From an uncultured Pirellula sp. (GTDB lineage: Bacteria > Planctomycetota > Planctomycetia > Pirellulales > Pirellulaceae), in contig CAIOHR010000402.1 of NCBI GenBank assembly GCA_903858115.1, forward strand, positions 1 through 64,000: DNA of 64,000 nucleotides. Reading direction: 5' to 3'. The translations under genes were made by a program, and so were the position numbers. A model generated the notes under the pieces. It was not told the origin of the DNA. It was given only the letters and a program-made list of their open reading frames with translations, and did not search any database. Each line of letters opens with the position of its first letter. The first letter of the stretch is position 1. Of the stretch, positions 9,372-18,831 are shown in pieces.

Positions 9372-10271
9372 CTACTTCTTTCGAGCGACAGCCAATCGCT
9401 GCAGACCTGCTAAATCCTTGACGAGCCCGACATCTTGCCAGTGGCCGCTGCTGGACAATATCTCGACAACGTTGTTTGCAATCATCGGCGATAGCTCGCA
9501 GAGGAACCAGCCGCTCGATCGTAACTTGGTGGCAGATTGAGCAGCCAATCGTTCGATGATTTCTGTTCCAGACGGGCCGGACACGAGGGCAATCTTGGGC
9601 TCGTGAGATCGAACCGATTTGTCCAATTGGGAAAACTCGGACTCGGAAACATACGGTGGATTCGAAAGGACGAAATCGAGCGAGTTTTCATCGACTCCGT
9701 CGAGCAAGTCTCGTTCGAGAAGTCGTACTGTTTCTCCCACTTGATGCAGGTCGATATTCGACTGTGCGATCGCGAGTGCTTCGGTGGAAATATCGATTGC
9801 GAGGATCGATACGTTCGGCAGATGTTTGGCCATCGTAATGGCCATGCAGCCGCTTCCTGTGCAGACATCCGCTATATCCAATCGTCGAGAAGGTTCCGCT
9901 TGACGGATCGCTTTCGCCCGATCGAGGCATTCGATGATGAGATGCTCGGTTTCTCCGCGAGGAATGAGGCAGCCCTTCGCTACTTTGAAGGTGAGGGAGT
10001 AAAACTCTTTTTTGCCGACCAAGTACGCGACAGGCTCGCCTGCAGCGCGTCGTTTGATCCACTCGCGAAACTTTGCTTTGACTTCTTCGTTCGGTTCCTC
10101 AGCGAAAGCGGTGTAGAGTTCGATACGTTGGCATTTGCGTGCTTCTGCTAAAAGAACTTCTGCATCGAGTCGAGGAGAGCTCGAGCCCGTTTTCTTCAAG
10201 TGCTCTGTGGTCCATTGCAACAATCGCAAGATGGTCCACGGCTCTGGGTTCGTTGCTTCCGTACCGCTCAT
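9372..10271 (-). CDS. prmC: Peptide chain release factor N5-glutamine methyltransferase PrmC
   Basis: Methylates the glutamine of the GGQ motif in release factors 1 and 2. The protein (299 aa) has the helical N-terminal substrate domain, the SAM-binding motif DVCTGSGCMAI and the catalytic NPPY tetrapeptide (VLSNPPYVSESE) that contacts the target glutamine. It follows prfA, its substrate's gene, by about 20 bases, a common and functionally meaningful arrangement. ATG at 10271 is preferred over 10280 because GAAGG lies eight bases before it. Confidence 0.95.
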   Translation of the reverse strand: MSGTEATNPEPWTILRLLQWTTEHLKKTGSSSPRLDAEVLLAEARKCQRIELYTAFAEEPNEEVKAKFREWIKRRAAGEPVAYLVGKKEFYSLTFKVAKGCLIPRGETEHLIIECLDRAKAIRQAEPSRRLDIADVCTGSGCMAITMAKHLPNVSILAIDISTEALAIAQSNIDLHQVGETVRLLERDLLDGVDENSLDFVLSNPPYVSESEFSQLDKSVRSHEPKIALVSGPSGTEIIERLAAQSATKLRSSGWFLCELSPMIANNVVEILSSSGHWQDVGLVKDLAGLQRLAVARKK

Positions 10272-10292
10272 CCTCAGCATCCTTCTGTGGAA

Positions 10293-11366
10293 TTAATCTT
10301 CGGAGTCGTCGCGCAATGTCGACCGTTCGTATTCCAAAAGCGCTTCGGATACCGGTTGTAGATTACCACTGATGATCTGATCGAGTTTGTACAAAGTTAA
10401 ATTGATACGATGGTCAGTGAGTCGATTCTGCGGAAAATTGTATGTCCGAATTCGTTCACTGCGATCACCGGAACCGATCAGCGACATGCGTTGGTCCGAT
10501 CGCTCTTTCAGTTCTTGTTCACGTTTGGCTTCGTAGAGTCGCGTCTTTAGAACGCGGATTGCACGCGCCAAGTTTTTGTGTTGGCTCTTTTCGTCTTGGC
10601 ACTGAACCACGATTCCTGTCTCGAGGTGCGTCAATCGAATCGCGGACTCTGTCTTGTTCACGTGCTGCCCACCCGGTCCGGAAGCACAGAACTTGTCCAA
10701 TCGATAATCTTCTGGCTTCAGGTCGATTTCAATGTCTTCGGGCTCGGCCATGACGGCGACAGTGGCTGCGGAAGTGTGCACTCGGCCTTGCGATTCTGTT
10801 TCAGGAACGCGTTGCACGCGGTGACCACCACTTTCGAATTGCAGCTCTCGATAGGCTCCTTCCCCTTCGATACCGAGGATGATTTCTTTAAAGCCACCGC
10901 GATCGCTGAAGCTGCTGTCCATGACTTCGACTTTCCAACCGCGAAGGTCAGCATATCGTTTGTACATGTCGTAGAGATCGCGAGCAAAGAGTGCGGCTTC
11001 TTCACCCCCCGTCCCTGCGCGAATTTCGAGAACACAGCGAGTGCGATTGGCATCATCACCACCGATACTCATGTCCAGCAGTTCGTTCCAAATCGCCTCG
11101 CGTTCGGCTTTGATGCGAGTCACTTCTTCTTCGGCCATGACTCGTTCTTCATGGTCCGAGGAGGAGAGCATGGGTTCCAATTCCCTAAGCTCTTCGCCGA
11201 GTTTTTTGTATCGGCCGTATTTTGATCCGACTTTATGCAACCCGCCATGCTCGCGCAGCACGGAAGCCATCTTGGCGGAGTCGGCGAGTACGCCAGGATC
11301 GGCCATCATCGTTTCGAGTTCGACGAAGCGGCCTAGAGATTGTTCGAGTTGGTCACGAATTTTCAT
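10293..11366 (-). CDS. prfA: Peptide chain release factor 1
   Basis: Recognises UAA and UAG stop codons and triggers peptide release. The 357-aa length and domain order are standard: N-terminal helical domain, the codon-recognition loop RVPETESQGRVHTS, and the peptidyl-transferase motif GPGGQHVNKTES. The codon-reading tripeptide is PET here, within the PxT class that marks RF1 (RF2 has SPF). The neighbouring prmC would methylate the GGQ glutamine. No clear ribosome site precedes the ATG. Confidence 0.97.
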   Translation of the reverse strand: MKIRDQLEQSLGRFVELETMMADPGVLADSAKMASVLREHGGLHKVGSKYGRYKKLGEELRELEPMLSSSDHEERVMAEEEVTRIKAEREAIWNELLDMSIGGDDANRTRCVLEIRAGTGGEEAALFARDLYDMYKRYADLRGWKVEVMDSSFSDRGGFKEIILGIEGEGAYRELQFESGGHRVQRVPETESQGRVHTSAATVAVMAEPEDIEIDLKPEDYRLDKFCASGPGGQHVNKTESAIRLTHLETGIVVQCQDEKSQHKNLARAIRVLKTRLYEAKREQELKERSDQRMSLIGSGDRSERIRTYNFPQNRLTDHRINLTLYKLDQIISGNLQPVSEALLEYERSTLRDDSED

Positions 11367-11530
11367 AGTTGGTACTATAGCTTGAAAACAGCAAAACCGT
11401 CACAGGCCTCACTCGGCAATCTGCGACGGTTGTTGAGTTTTGATTGCCAGAGCCAACATCCATTCCTGCGGACCCACTTGGCATCGAATGTAGAAACGCC
11501 CAGGGCAAACAGGAGTCAGGGCTCAGGCAG

Positions 11531-11779
11531 CTATTTCTTCTTGGCAGGTTTTTTCGCAGCCGACTGAAGCGACGCGTAAGTACCTGCAGCAAACTTCGTT
11601 TGAAACTTTTCAATCCGACCTGCAGTATCTACGAACTTCAGTTTGCCCGTGTAGAACGGATGGCAAACATTGCAAATGTCGACTCTCAACTCTTTGCGAG
11701 TGCTTCGAGTGACAAAAGAGTTCCCGCAACCACAGGTAACCGTGGTCTCTTGGTAGTTTGGGTGAATTCCGTCTTTCAT
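11531..11779 (-). CDS. rpmE: 50S ribosomal protein L31, zinc-binding type
   Basis: An 82-aa protein starting MKDGIHPNY, the family's N-terminus. Four cysteines (C16, C18, C36, C39; CGC and CNVC) mark the zinc-containing form, which in other bacteria is replaced by a Cys-less paralogue under zinc limitation. The C-terminus is a Lys/Ala-rich tail (AAKKPAKKK). The reading frame stays open upstream into the tRNA gene, but the ATG at 11779 is clearly the start by family comparison. It lies between tRNA-Val and prfA. Confidence 0.96.
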   Translation of the reverse strand: MKDGIHPNYQETTVTCGCGNSFVTRSTRKELRVDICNVCHPFYTGKLKFVDTAGRIEKFQTKFAAGTYASLQSAAKKPAKKK

Positions 11780-11862
11780 GATACTAACTGCAACGATTGA
11801 CAAGTTGGACTGTTCGAACTGGATTGGACTGTTCGAACGGAATTGGATTGTGTGAACGGGAA

Positions 11863-11936
11863 TGGGCGAAGAGGGACTCGAACCCCCGACATCCACTTTG
11901 TAAGAGTGGCGCTCTAACCAACTGAGCTATTCGCCC
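11863..11936 (-). tRNA. tRNA-Val (anticodon UAC)
   Basis: The minus strand folds as a full cloverleaf: acceptor GGGCGAA/TTCGCCC, D stem GCTC/GAGC, anticodon stem CCACT/AGTGG with loop CTTACAA (anticodon UAC, reads GUA), variable loop ATGTC, and T arm with TTCGAGT loop. The discriminator base is A and CCA is not encoded. It sits between rpsU and rpmE and is probably processed from the ribosomal-protein transcript. Confidence 0.95.
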
Positions 11937-11967
11937 GTTTATCGACTGGTTCTATATACGACTAGAT

Positions 11968-12162
11968 CTAGATACCGAGCAATCGCATTCGACGCGATCT
12001 TCGCTCAGCTCTTTGTCGGCTTCGTCGTTTGGTTTCGCTTGGCTTTTCGTAAAACTCACGACGACGCATCTCTTTTTTGAGTCCGCTTCGTTCAACAAGC
12101 TTACGGAAACGTCGCACGGCTTCTTGAATCGTTTCTCGGTCGCGGACCAACAACTTAACCAT
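11968..12162 (-). CDS. rpsU: 30S ribosomal protein S21
   Basis: A 64-aa basic protein starting MVKLLVRDRE, with the S21 core EAVRRFRKLVERSGLKKEM and RRREFYEKPSE, then an Arg-rich tail. In other bacteria S21 assists initiation on the anti-Shine-Dalgarno region of 16S rRNA. The ATG at 12162 is chosen by homology; the frame continues seven codons upstream. It is the first gene of the minus-strand block rpsU, tRNA-Val, rpmE. Confidence 0.95.
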   Translation of the reverse strand: MVKLLVRDRETIQEAVRRFRKLVERSGLKKEMRRREFYEKPSETKRRSRQRAERRSRRMRLLGI

Positions 12163-12248
12163 GCAAAATCTCCGACAAATCAACTAATGTGTGAGTGACT
12201 AGCAACGAAAAATGGGACGGCTCTAAAAGCCGAGAACCCAGAAATATA

Positions 12249-12279
12249 ACGCCCCTACCCTATTCGGTCTAGGGCGTTT
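12249..12279. promoter_or_regulatory. Hairpin upstream of rpsU
   Basis: AACGCCC (12249-12255) and GGGCGTT (12273-12279), extended by two base pairs beside a single bulge, lie about 85 bases upstream of the rpsU start on the opposite side from the lipoprotein gene. It could be a leader structure of rpsU or a leftover terminator; sequence alone does not decide. Confidence 0.3.
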
Positions 12280-12429
12280 CTAACGCATTTTCATCGATTG
12301 GTATCGACCAATTTTATTCGAAAATACTCCGCAAACGTTATGATTGGCAAAATCCAGCTAATTCAACACGATTTTTTCCCGTCAGCACCTTCCGCTCGCA
12401 CTCGGCCCGCATGTTAGGATTTCAGCAAT

Positions 12430-12960
12430 ATGGACAAGATTCGGTCGCGTTCTGTCGTCATTTCTCTTGTTGCCTGTTTCGCTGCATGCATATCAGGCTG
12501 CTCTCCAAGAGAAGGGCGGCAAAACAGGGCCGGGCAGGAAAACTCGGTCTCACCACCCATCGACACCGGACTCAACAAAAATCAAGAGCGGACGCTTCGA
12601 CTTTCGGTTCGTGGTTTTGCCTCAACGAGCGGAAACTGCCGAATCGCTGTTTATTCCAATTCAGCCAGCTTTAACCAACCCGAGAAAGCTGCTCTGCGTG
12701 CCATTCTGCCCATCGATGGAGAAGTCGCCGTTTGGGAGCCATTCGAAGAAGAAATGATGAAGTTGCCGGGGGAAGTGGCCATCGCAGCCTTTCAGGATGT
12801 AAACGAAAACGAAAAGCTGGACAAAAACTCGCTTGGCATTCCAACCGAGCGTTATGGATTCTCCAACAATCCGAAACGCGGATTCGGCCCACCGTCTTTC
12901 CAACAAGCCAAATTCAACCTGTCGACAGGAATCAATACTCTCGACATCGAGATTCGCTAG
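12430..12960 (+). CDS. DUF2141-type exported lipoprotein
   Basis: A 176-aa protein with a lipoprotein signal peptide and lipobox ISGC (Cys at about residue 24). The mature part contains the DUF2141 pattern: a strand-rich start (LRLSVRGF), the acidic DVNENEKLDKN loop resembling a calcium or metal loop, and the GIPTERYGFSNN segment characteristic of the family. Function of DUF2141 proteins is unknown. AGGA nine bases upstream supports the ATG. It stands alone between divergent rpsU and the oxidoreductase gene. Confidence 0.75.
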   Translation: MDKIRSRSVVISLVACFAACISGCSPREGRQNRAGQENSVSPPIDTGLNKNQERTLRLSVRGFASTSGNCRIAVYSNSASFNQPEKAALRAILPIDGEVAVWEPFEEEMMKLPGEVAIAAFQDVNENEKLDKNSLGIPTERYGFSNNPKRGFGPPSFQQAKFNLSTGINTLDIEIR

Positions 12961-13200
12961 CGGACCCGTGGGTCGGTTCTCAACGTCTTTTGAGCCATTG
13001 GGTGCTGTCCCCGGTTTTCTTCTCCACAGGAGCGTTATCGGGAGGTTGACGATGTCGAACAATCTCTGTGGCTGGCCGATACTTGAAAAATCATCCATTC
13101 CGGCAGCTTAAGTCACTCTGCTCGGGTATCGTGATTAGGTAGAATGGGGAAGCCAATGTCTTGGCCCCTCCCCTCATATCACTCGTATCGAGATCCACCG

Positions 13201-14313
13201 ATGCCTACACCAAGAAACAATCGACGTGACTTCCTTTCCGTTTCCGTCTCTGCCGCAGTCGCAACCGGCATGGCTCGAGGAGGTTTCTTTTCCTCTGCCG
13301 ATGGAAGCGAAAAGAAAAAGCTCGGTGTCGCTTTAGTCGGACTCGGTAGCCTGAGCACTAACCAAATCGCACCAGCCTTGCAAGCGTCTCAACATTGCCG
13401 ACTGGCTGCAGTCGTTACCGGCACCCCTGCAAAAGAAAAACAATGGGCGGACAGGTACGGTATCTCCACCGACCATATCTACAACTACGAACGGTTCGAC
13501 AAAATCGCTTCTGACGAAACAGTAGATGTTGTCTACGTCGTTCTTCCGAACAGTATGCATCCCGAGTTCACGATCCGTGCCGCCAGAGCAGGCAAGCATG
13601 TGCTGTGCGAAAAGCCGATGGCGAACACTGCACAAGAGTGCCGCCAAATGATCGACGCTTGCAAACAAGCGAATCGACAACTCGCGATCGGTTATCGATT
13701 CCAGTTCGAGCCTAGCCACTTGAAGCTCATGGAACTCGCTCGCGCCAAAGAGTTCGGCCCCATCAAACGAATCGATGCAGGGTTCGGATTCAAGATCGGC
13801 GACCCAGCACAATGGCGGCTCCGTCAAAAGCTTGCGGGTGGTGGAGCGTTGATGGATGTCGGTATCTATGCATTGCAAGCGTGTCGCAATCTGACCGGTG
13901 AAGAGCCTGTGTCGATTATCGCACAAGAATCGAAAACCGATGCTGTGAAGTTTGCAGAAGTGGACGAATCGATCGCTTGGATGATGACCTTCGCATCCGG
14001 AACAACCGCCTATTGCACCACGACCTACAACCTGAATGGCTTGAATCACGTGACAGCTATGGGAAGTGATGGCTTTCTGCGATTGGAGCCAGCTTTCGGT
14101 TACGCCGGTGCGAAGTTGGAAACCTCCCAAGGCAAAATGGAACCGTCCAAGATCGATCAGTTCGCGGCTGAGATGGATGATTTCGCAACCTGCATTCTTG
14201 AGAACAAACCCTCCAAAGTTTCCGGGCAAGAAGGTCTCAAAGATTTATTAGCGATCGAAGCGATCTACCAATCGATCAACACTCGCGCGATTGTCAAGGT
14301 GGAACGAGCCTAA
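13201..14313 (+). CDS. Gfo/Idh/MocA-family oxidoreductase with Tat signal
   Basis: A predicted NAD(P)-dependent sugar or inositol oxidoreductase acting outside the cytoplasm. The N-terminus has a twin-arginine signal (NRRDFLSVSVS). The Rossmann fold starts with GVALVGLGSLS; the family motif EKPMA (in VLCEKPMANT) supplies the catalytic-region lysine, and the C-terminal substrate domain includes GGGALMDVGIYALQ. Exported, Tat-dependent members are greatly expanded in planctomycetes and presumably carry a tightly bound cofactor folded in the cytoplasm. The ATG at 13201 places the Tat motif near residue 8; the upstream in-frame ATG at 13144 would bury it. The substrate is unknown. Confidence 0.9.
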   Translation: MPTPRNNRRDFLSVSVSAAVATGMARGGFFSSADGSEKKKLGVALVGLGSLSTNQIAPALQASQHCRLAAVVTGTPAKEKQWADRYGISTDHIYNYERFDKIASDETVDVVYVVLPNSMHPEFTIRAARAGKHVLCEKPMANTAQECRQMIDACKQANRQLAIGYRFQFEPSHLKLMELARAKEFGPIKRIDAGFGFKIGDPAQWRLRQKLAGGGALMDVGIYALQACRNLTGEEPVSIIAQESKTDAVKFAEVDESIAWMMTFASGTTAYCTTTYNLNGLNHVTAMGSDGFLRLEPAFGYAGAKLETSQGKMEPSKIDQFAAEMDDFATCILENKPSKVSGQEGLKDLLAIEAIYQSINTRAIVKVERA

Positions 14314-14332
14314 TCGATTTTCGTCTCGATCT

Positions 14333-15487
14333 ATGAGTAAGTCATCAACGATTCGATCCAGCACGGGATCCCATCCTTCAGCGGAGACCATCCTTCGTAT
14401 GTCTCCAGAACTGCCGAATCGTCACGCGCATGATCCTCGTGTAACCCTCTACCCGACCATCGGCTTCCCATTAGCTGGAGGCCAAGTGTGGCGAGTGATC
14501 ATCCAGGGGCGAATCTCGCAAGATGCTCCGGCATCCTTTGGCAAGCGACTGATGTTGAAGGGACTGATTCGCGCATTGGATCTTTCGCGGGAAGAGGCAT
14601 CGAGCGAACTCTTCGGAGAACGCATCGATGGATTCTTAACGAGCCCTATTGCTGGTCAACGAATCCAAGTGGAGTTGGCTGGTCAGCATTATGTATTGCG
14701 GCGCAAATCCAAACGGAGTGGGTTGTTCAGTTGCAAACTCGATCTACCCGCCAAGCAGCTTCGCGGCTTCAAGAGTTTCGGCCAGATACTGAAGCTAGAC
14801 GAAGACTCGTCAGCTTCACGTAGATCCACAGCGGACCATCAAACCCAAGCTACAGAATCGCTGACAGCACATCCCATTTCGGCAGGTTGTCCTGTTTTGC
14901 TCGCCGAAGAGAGTGGCATCAGTGTCGTGTCGGATATCGATGACACGATCAAGCTGACGGAAGTGACTAGCCGGCGGCGTATGCTTCAGCGAACGTTCGC
15001 GATTCCCTTTGAACCGATCGAGGGAATGGCCGACGTCTATCAACATTGGGCCAATCAAGGTGCTTTGTTTCATTACGTGAGCAGCAGTCCTTGGCAAATC
15101 TATTCACCCATCGACCGATTCTTGCGAAGTGAAAACTTCCCCGTGGGTAGCATGCATCTGAAGTGGTTTCGATTGCGAGACGAGATCTTCAAACGTTGGC
15201 AGATACTGAGACGAAAGAGCAAGTCAGGGGTGATACGTGGCTTGATGAAACGCTTGCCCAATCGGTCCTTTGTTTTGGTGGGAGACAGTGGCGAGAAAGA
15301 TCCGGAGATCTATGCCAAGATTGCATCCAAGTTTCCGAAGCAGGTGATCCGAATCTGCATCCGACAAATCGAAGCCAATCCACTCGATGGCCCTCGGCTC
15401 GACGCCATTTATCGCCGCCACGGCATGATCGTCCCGATTCAAGTCTTTTCCAACGCAGTCCAACTCGGCGACGTTATTTCCGGTTAA
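14333..15487 (+). CDS. App1-type phosphatidate phosphatase domain protein (DUF2183)
   Basis: The C-terminal 190 residues match the App1/DUF2183 catalytic domain, a HAD-like phosphatase: motif I SDIDDTIKLTEV, the VSSSPWQIY segment and the late acidic motif VGDSGEKDPEIY. Yeast App1 dephosphorylates phosphatidic acid; bacterial substrates are undefined. The N-terminal half (about 180 residues) is basic and lacks a signal peptide, so the protein is probably cytoplasmic or membrane-peripheral. The ATG at 14333 is preferred to 14291, which would overlap the preceding gene. Nineteen bases separate it from the oxidoreductase stop, so the two may be cotranscribed. Confidence 0.8.
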   Translation: MSKSSTIRSSTGSHPSAETILRMSPELPNRHAHDPRVTLYPTIGFPLAGGQVWRVIIQGRISQDAPASFGKRLMLKGLIRALDLSREEASSELFGERIDGFLTSPIAGQRIQVELAGQHYVLRRKSKRSGLFSCKLDLPAKQLRGFKSFGQILKLDEDSSASRRSTADHQTQATESLTAHPISAGCPVLLAEESGISVVSDIDDTIKLTEVTSRRRMLQRTFAIPFEPIEGMADVYQHWANQGALFHYVSSSPWQIYSPIDRFLRSENFPVGSMHLKWFRLRDEIFKRWQILRRKSKSGVIRGLMKRLPNRSFVLVGDSGEKDPEIYAKIASKFPKQVIRICIRQIEANPLDGPRLDAIYRRHGMIVPIQVFSNAVQLGDVISG

Positions 15488-15968
15488 CCGATCGACAGTT
15501 CGATGTCGAACCAGCGCGGATTCAAGCCGTTGGCAGGAGAATGAGGGCAGAAGAATAAGGTTTCCGTCTAAGTCTCCTGCCAATTCAATCGACAGATAGA
15601 GCACCGTCTTACGACTCCTTTTGGGACCACGAATAGAAAGAATCACACGAATGCTTCATCCTCGGTAATCCTATTCGTGCCATATTAGGACTTAAAACAA
15701 GCGCCTGTCGTTTTGTCCTCTTCCCAAGATTTTCCTCAAAACGACCCATATCGCATGCATTTTCGACCGATTCTCTCTCGCTCGCAGGCATCGCCGTGAG
15801 TTGGTCAACATTGCTATTCTGCGGCTTGTTGAGTACTCTTAGAGATCCCGCCGTGGCGACGTTTCGCCCTTATCACGAAGTCCGCAGATTGCGACCCTTT
15901 TGATGGAAACGATGCTCCTTGCTAGGTAGCTACACTGGAGAATTTACAGGGTAAATGAGTTGCATGAC
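15488..15968. other. Intergenic spacer with no recognised feature
   Basis: About 480 bases between the App1-type gene and the DUF1549/DUF1553 gene. I see no gene with coding character, no strong hairpin and no repeat shared with other spacers of the window. It presumably contains the promoter of the downstream two-gene operon, but no convincing -35/-10 pair could be picked out. Confidence 0.4.
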
Positions 15969-18815
15969 ATGATTCGTCGATACGTTGTTTACATCAGCCT
16001 TTTCGTCCTAGGAAGCACAAACTTTCTGGTCAGCTCCGTTTTCCTGGTCAGTTCCATTTTCCTAGGCGGCGCCATCCTTTGGGGTGACGAACCCAAGTCT
16101 CAAGAAGTCTTTTTCGAAACCAAAGTCCGCCCGCTTTTGAGCCAGCATTGCGTCGAATGCCATGGCACCAAGGAGCAATCGGGAGGATTGAGATTCGATT
16201 CTTCGACTGCCATCACCAAAGGCGGTAGCTCAGGCCCGATCGTGGTCCCCGGTGACCCAGACAAGAGCCCACTCGTCCGCGCGATTCGTTACACCGATCC
16301 CGATTTGGAGATGCCCCCGAAAGGCAAGCTAGCCGACGCTGAAATCGCCGTTCTAGAGGATTGGGTTCGAACTGGTGCGTACTGGCCTAAAGGAGATGAA
16401 ACCGACTCTGCCGATAAGTTACCTCCGGCCAAACGGATTGAACAGATCCGCGAATCGCATTGGGCCTATCGACCTATCGAAGCTCCCGCTCCTCCTAAGG
16501 TGAAGGATTCCAAATGGCCTCGGCAGCCGATCGACAATTTCATCTTGTCCGTACTAGAGTCCAAGGATATTGAACCCAACCAACGAGCTGACCGTCGCAC
16601 ATTAATTTTGCGGGCTTATTTCACACTCGTCGGGTTAGCACCATCCTATGACGAGGTCCAAGCGTTTGTTGCAGACGATTCACCGCAAGCATTTTCTAAA
16701 ATGATCGATCGCTTGCTGGAAAGCCCACATTACGGTGAGCGTTGGGCCAGGCATTGGTTGGACGTCGCTCGATTTGCAGAGACCACGGGCTATCAAGCAG
16801 GCAGCAGGGACACTACTTATCCTTACGCGTATACGTATCGAGACTATGTGATCAAGGCGTTCAATGACGACAAACCGTTCAACGAATTCATCCTGGAGCA
16901 ATTGGCTGCGGATCATCTTGATCTAGACGATGTGAACAAACACAAACTGGCGGCTCTCGGCTTTCTCACGGTGGGGCGAAAGTTTATGGGCAACAACAAC
17001 GATATCATCGATGACCGCATTGACGTCATGACTCGTGCGTTCCTCGGTACGAGCGTTGCCTGTGCGCGTTGTCACGATCACAAATATGATCCGATCCCAA
17101 CCGCTGATTACTACTCGTTGTACGGAGTCTTTGCCAGTTGCCAAGAACCCGAGGAACTCCCCTTGTTGGGTGACCCGAAATCAACACCCGGTTACGAGGA
17201 GTTTCTCGAAGCCAAGGCCAAGAAACAAGAAGAGGTAGATAAGTGGCTAGATAAGAAACGAATCGCGACCGAACAAGAACTTCGATCGCGCATTGCCGAT
17301 TACCTCGTCCATCTGGCCAAACTGAAACAAGACGCCAATCCGAAGCAAGTCAAAAAGATCGGCGGTCGCGGCCCTCTACGACCGCGAGCCGTTTCGCGAT
17401 GGCAAGACTTTATGAAGACATCGGAAGCACAAAACCATCCTGTTTGGGGTTTTTTGCATCGATTCGCGAAGCTACCGCAAGAATCGTTCGTGGAGAGTAT
17501 GAAGTCGATACTTAGCGAATCATCGTCCGAGCAACTGCAAGGGCTGCATCCAAACCTCATCGCGAAGCTGCGTGAGAGCTCGCCTGAAACATTGTCGGAT
17601 CTAGCTCAAACTGTCGGCGAAAAATTAGAAGAGATTTTGAAGAATTGGAACGAGCTGAAGAAGAACGATCCAAACGCTTTACGACTCGCCGACAACAGCG
17701 ATGAAGAATTACGGGTCGCACTGTTTGCCGTTGACAATCCAACGTCGCTAACGACCGACCAAATGATTGCACATTTGGATCAAGCGGAACGGAATGAGTA
17801 CAATCAACAACTTGGCAAAATCAAAAGCGTCGAAGCCTCGCATCATGGTTCACCCGCACGCGGCATGGTTGTTGTTGACAGGCCAAATCCACACGATCCA
17901 GTAATCTTCAAACGGGGGCAGCCTGGCAATCCTGGTGAAAGCGTGCCCAGAAGATTTTTGCAACTGCTATCTCATGTCGACGGTGGCAAACCGTTTGCGA
18001 AAGGGAGCGGCCGACTCGAGCTTGCACAAGCGATCGCGAATCCGAGCAATCCACTTACCGCACGCGTGATAGTCAATCGAATTTGGCAACATCACTTCGG
18101 TGTAGGGTTGGTCTCGACCGCTAGCGACTTTGGTTCTCGTGGCGAAAAGCCCTCGCACCCCGAGCTATTGGATTATTTGGCGAAAGAGTTCATTTCAGAC
18201 GGATGGTCGATCAAACGATTGCATCGGCGCATCATGCTGTCAGCGACTTGGCAACAATCGAGCGAAGCGCACGGCGCGGGCCAATCGATCGACCCAGAGA
18301 ATCGGCTGTTATGGCATATGCCTCGCCGTCGTTTGGAGTTCGAGCCGTTGCGAGATCGATTGCTGACCGCGACAGACAAACTCGACCGAACGATCGGCGG
18401 TCGTTCGGTCAAGATCCACGAAGACGCGACCAGACGCGGTCTCTATGCTTACGTCGATCGCGAAGATATCCCTGGACTTCTGGCTAGCTTTGATCTACCG
18501 AGTCCCGATGCCAGCCAAGCAACGCGTGCTCGAACCACGGTTCCTCAACAAGCACTGTTTTTGATCAACGCAAAGTTTGTCATCCAACAAGCAGAGACGC
18601 TGGCGTCGAAGACGGCATCGATCGAATCGACAAACGATCGACTAACGGCCCTCTATCAACAAACACTGGCTCGCACCCCCGATGAGCAAGAGTTACGCAT
18701 GGCAACTGATTTTTTGGACGCAGCCAAGACGACTGCTGAGGCACAAAAAATCGATCCTTGGAGCCAGTTGGCACAAGTGTTGTTGCTGAGCAATGAATTC
18801 GCTTTTGTAGACTAA
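15969..18815 (+). CDS. PSCyt1-DUF1549-DUF1553 planctomycete cytochrome protein
   Basis: A large exported protein (948 aa) of a family largely confined to planctomycetes and relatives. After a signal peptide with the internal repeat LVSSVFLVSSIF comes a PSCyt1 cytochrome-like domain with CVECHG as haem-binding motif and EMPPKGKL as likely Met-ligand region. The DUF1549 domain follows (HWLDVARFAETTG, then CARCHDHKYDPI, a second CxxCH). A charged helical insert covers about residues 400-600, and DUF1553 closes the protein (NRIWQHHFGVGLV, FDLPSPDASQ). The ATG at 15969 is preferred over the TTG at 15960. The biochemical role is unknown; the DUF1501 gene 16 bases downstream is its usual partner. 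Confidence 0.92.
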   Translation: MIRRYVVYISLFVLGSTNFLVSSVFLVSSIFLGGAILWGDEPKSQEVFFETKVRPLLSQHCVECHGTKEQSGGLRFDSSTAITKGGSSGPIVVPGDPDKSPLVRAIRYTDPDLEMPPKGKLADAEIAVLEDWVRTGAYWPKGDETDSADKLPPAKRIEQIRESHWAYRPIEAPAPPKVKDSKWPRQPIDNFILSVLESKDIEPNQRADRRTLILRAYFTLVGLAPSYDEVQAFVADDSPQAFSKMIDRLLESPHYGERWARHWLDVARFAETTGYQAGSRDTTYPYAYTYRDYVIKAFNDDKPFNEFILEQLAADHLDLDDVNKHKLAALGFLTVGRKFMGNNNDIIDDRIDVMTRAFLGTSVACARCHDHKYDPIPTADYYSLYGVFASCQEPEELPLLGDPKSTPGYEEFLEAKAKKQEEVDKWLDKKRIATEQELRSRIADYLVHLAKLKQDANPKQVKKIGGRGPLRPRAVSRWQDFMKTSEAQNHPVWGFLHRFAKLPQESFVESMKSILSESSSEQLQGLHPNLIAKLRESSPETLSDLAQTVGEKLEEILKNWNELKKNDPNALRLADNSDEELRVALFAVDNPTSLTTDQMIAHLDQAERNEYNQQLGKIKSVEASHHGSPARGMVVVDRPNPHDPVIFKRGQPGNPGESVPRRFLQLLSHVDGGKPFAKGSGRLELAQAIANPSNPLTARVIVNRIWQHHFGVGLVSTASDFGSRGEKPSHPELLDYLAKEFISDGWSIKRLHRRIMLSATWQQSSEAHGAGQSIDPENRLLWHMPRRRLEFEPLRDRLLTATDKLDRTIGGRSVKIHEDATRRGLYAYVDREDIPGLLASFDLPSPDASQATRARTTVPQQALFLINAKFVIQQAETLASKTASIESTNDRLTALYQQTLARTPDEQELRMATDFLDAAKTTAEAQKIDPWSQLAQVLLLSNEFAFVD

Positions 18816-18831
18816 CCCTTCGATATCGAAC

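Noticed and set aside
10578..11225. 215-codon plus-strand frame opposite prfA
   Set aside because: Antisense to an unmistakable release factor 1 gene.
13333..14229. 298-codon minus-strand frame opposite the Gfo/Idh/MocA gene
   Set aside because: The opposite strand encodes a clear oxidoreductase; this frame has shadow composition and no start signals.
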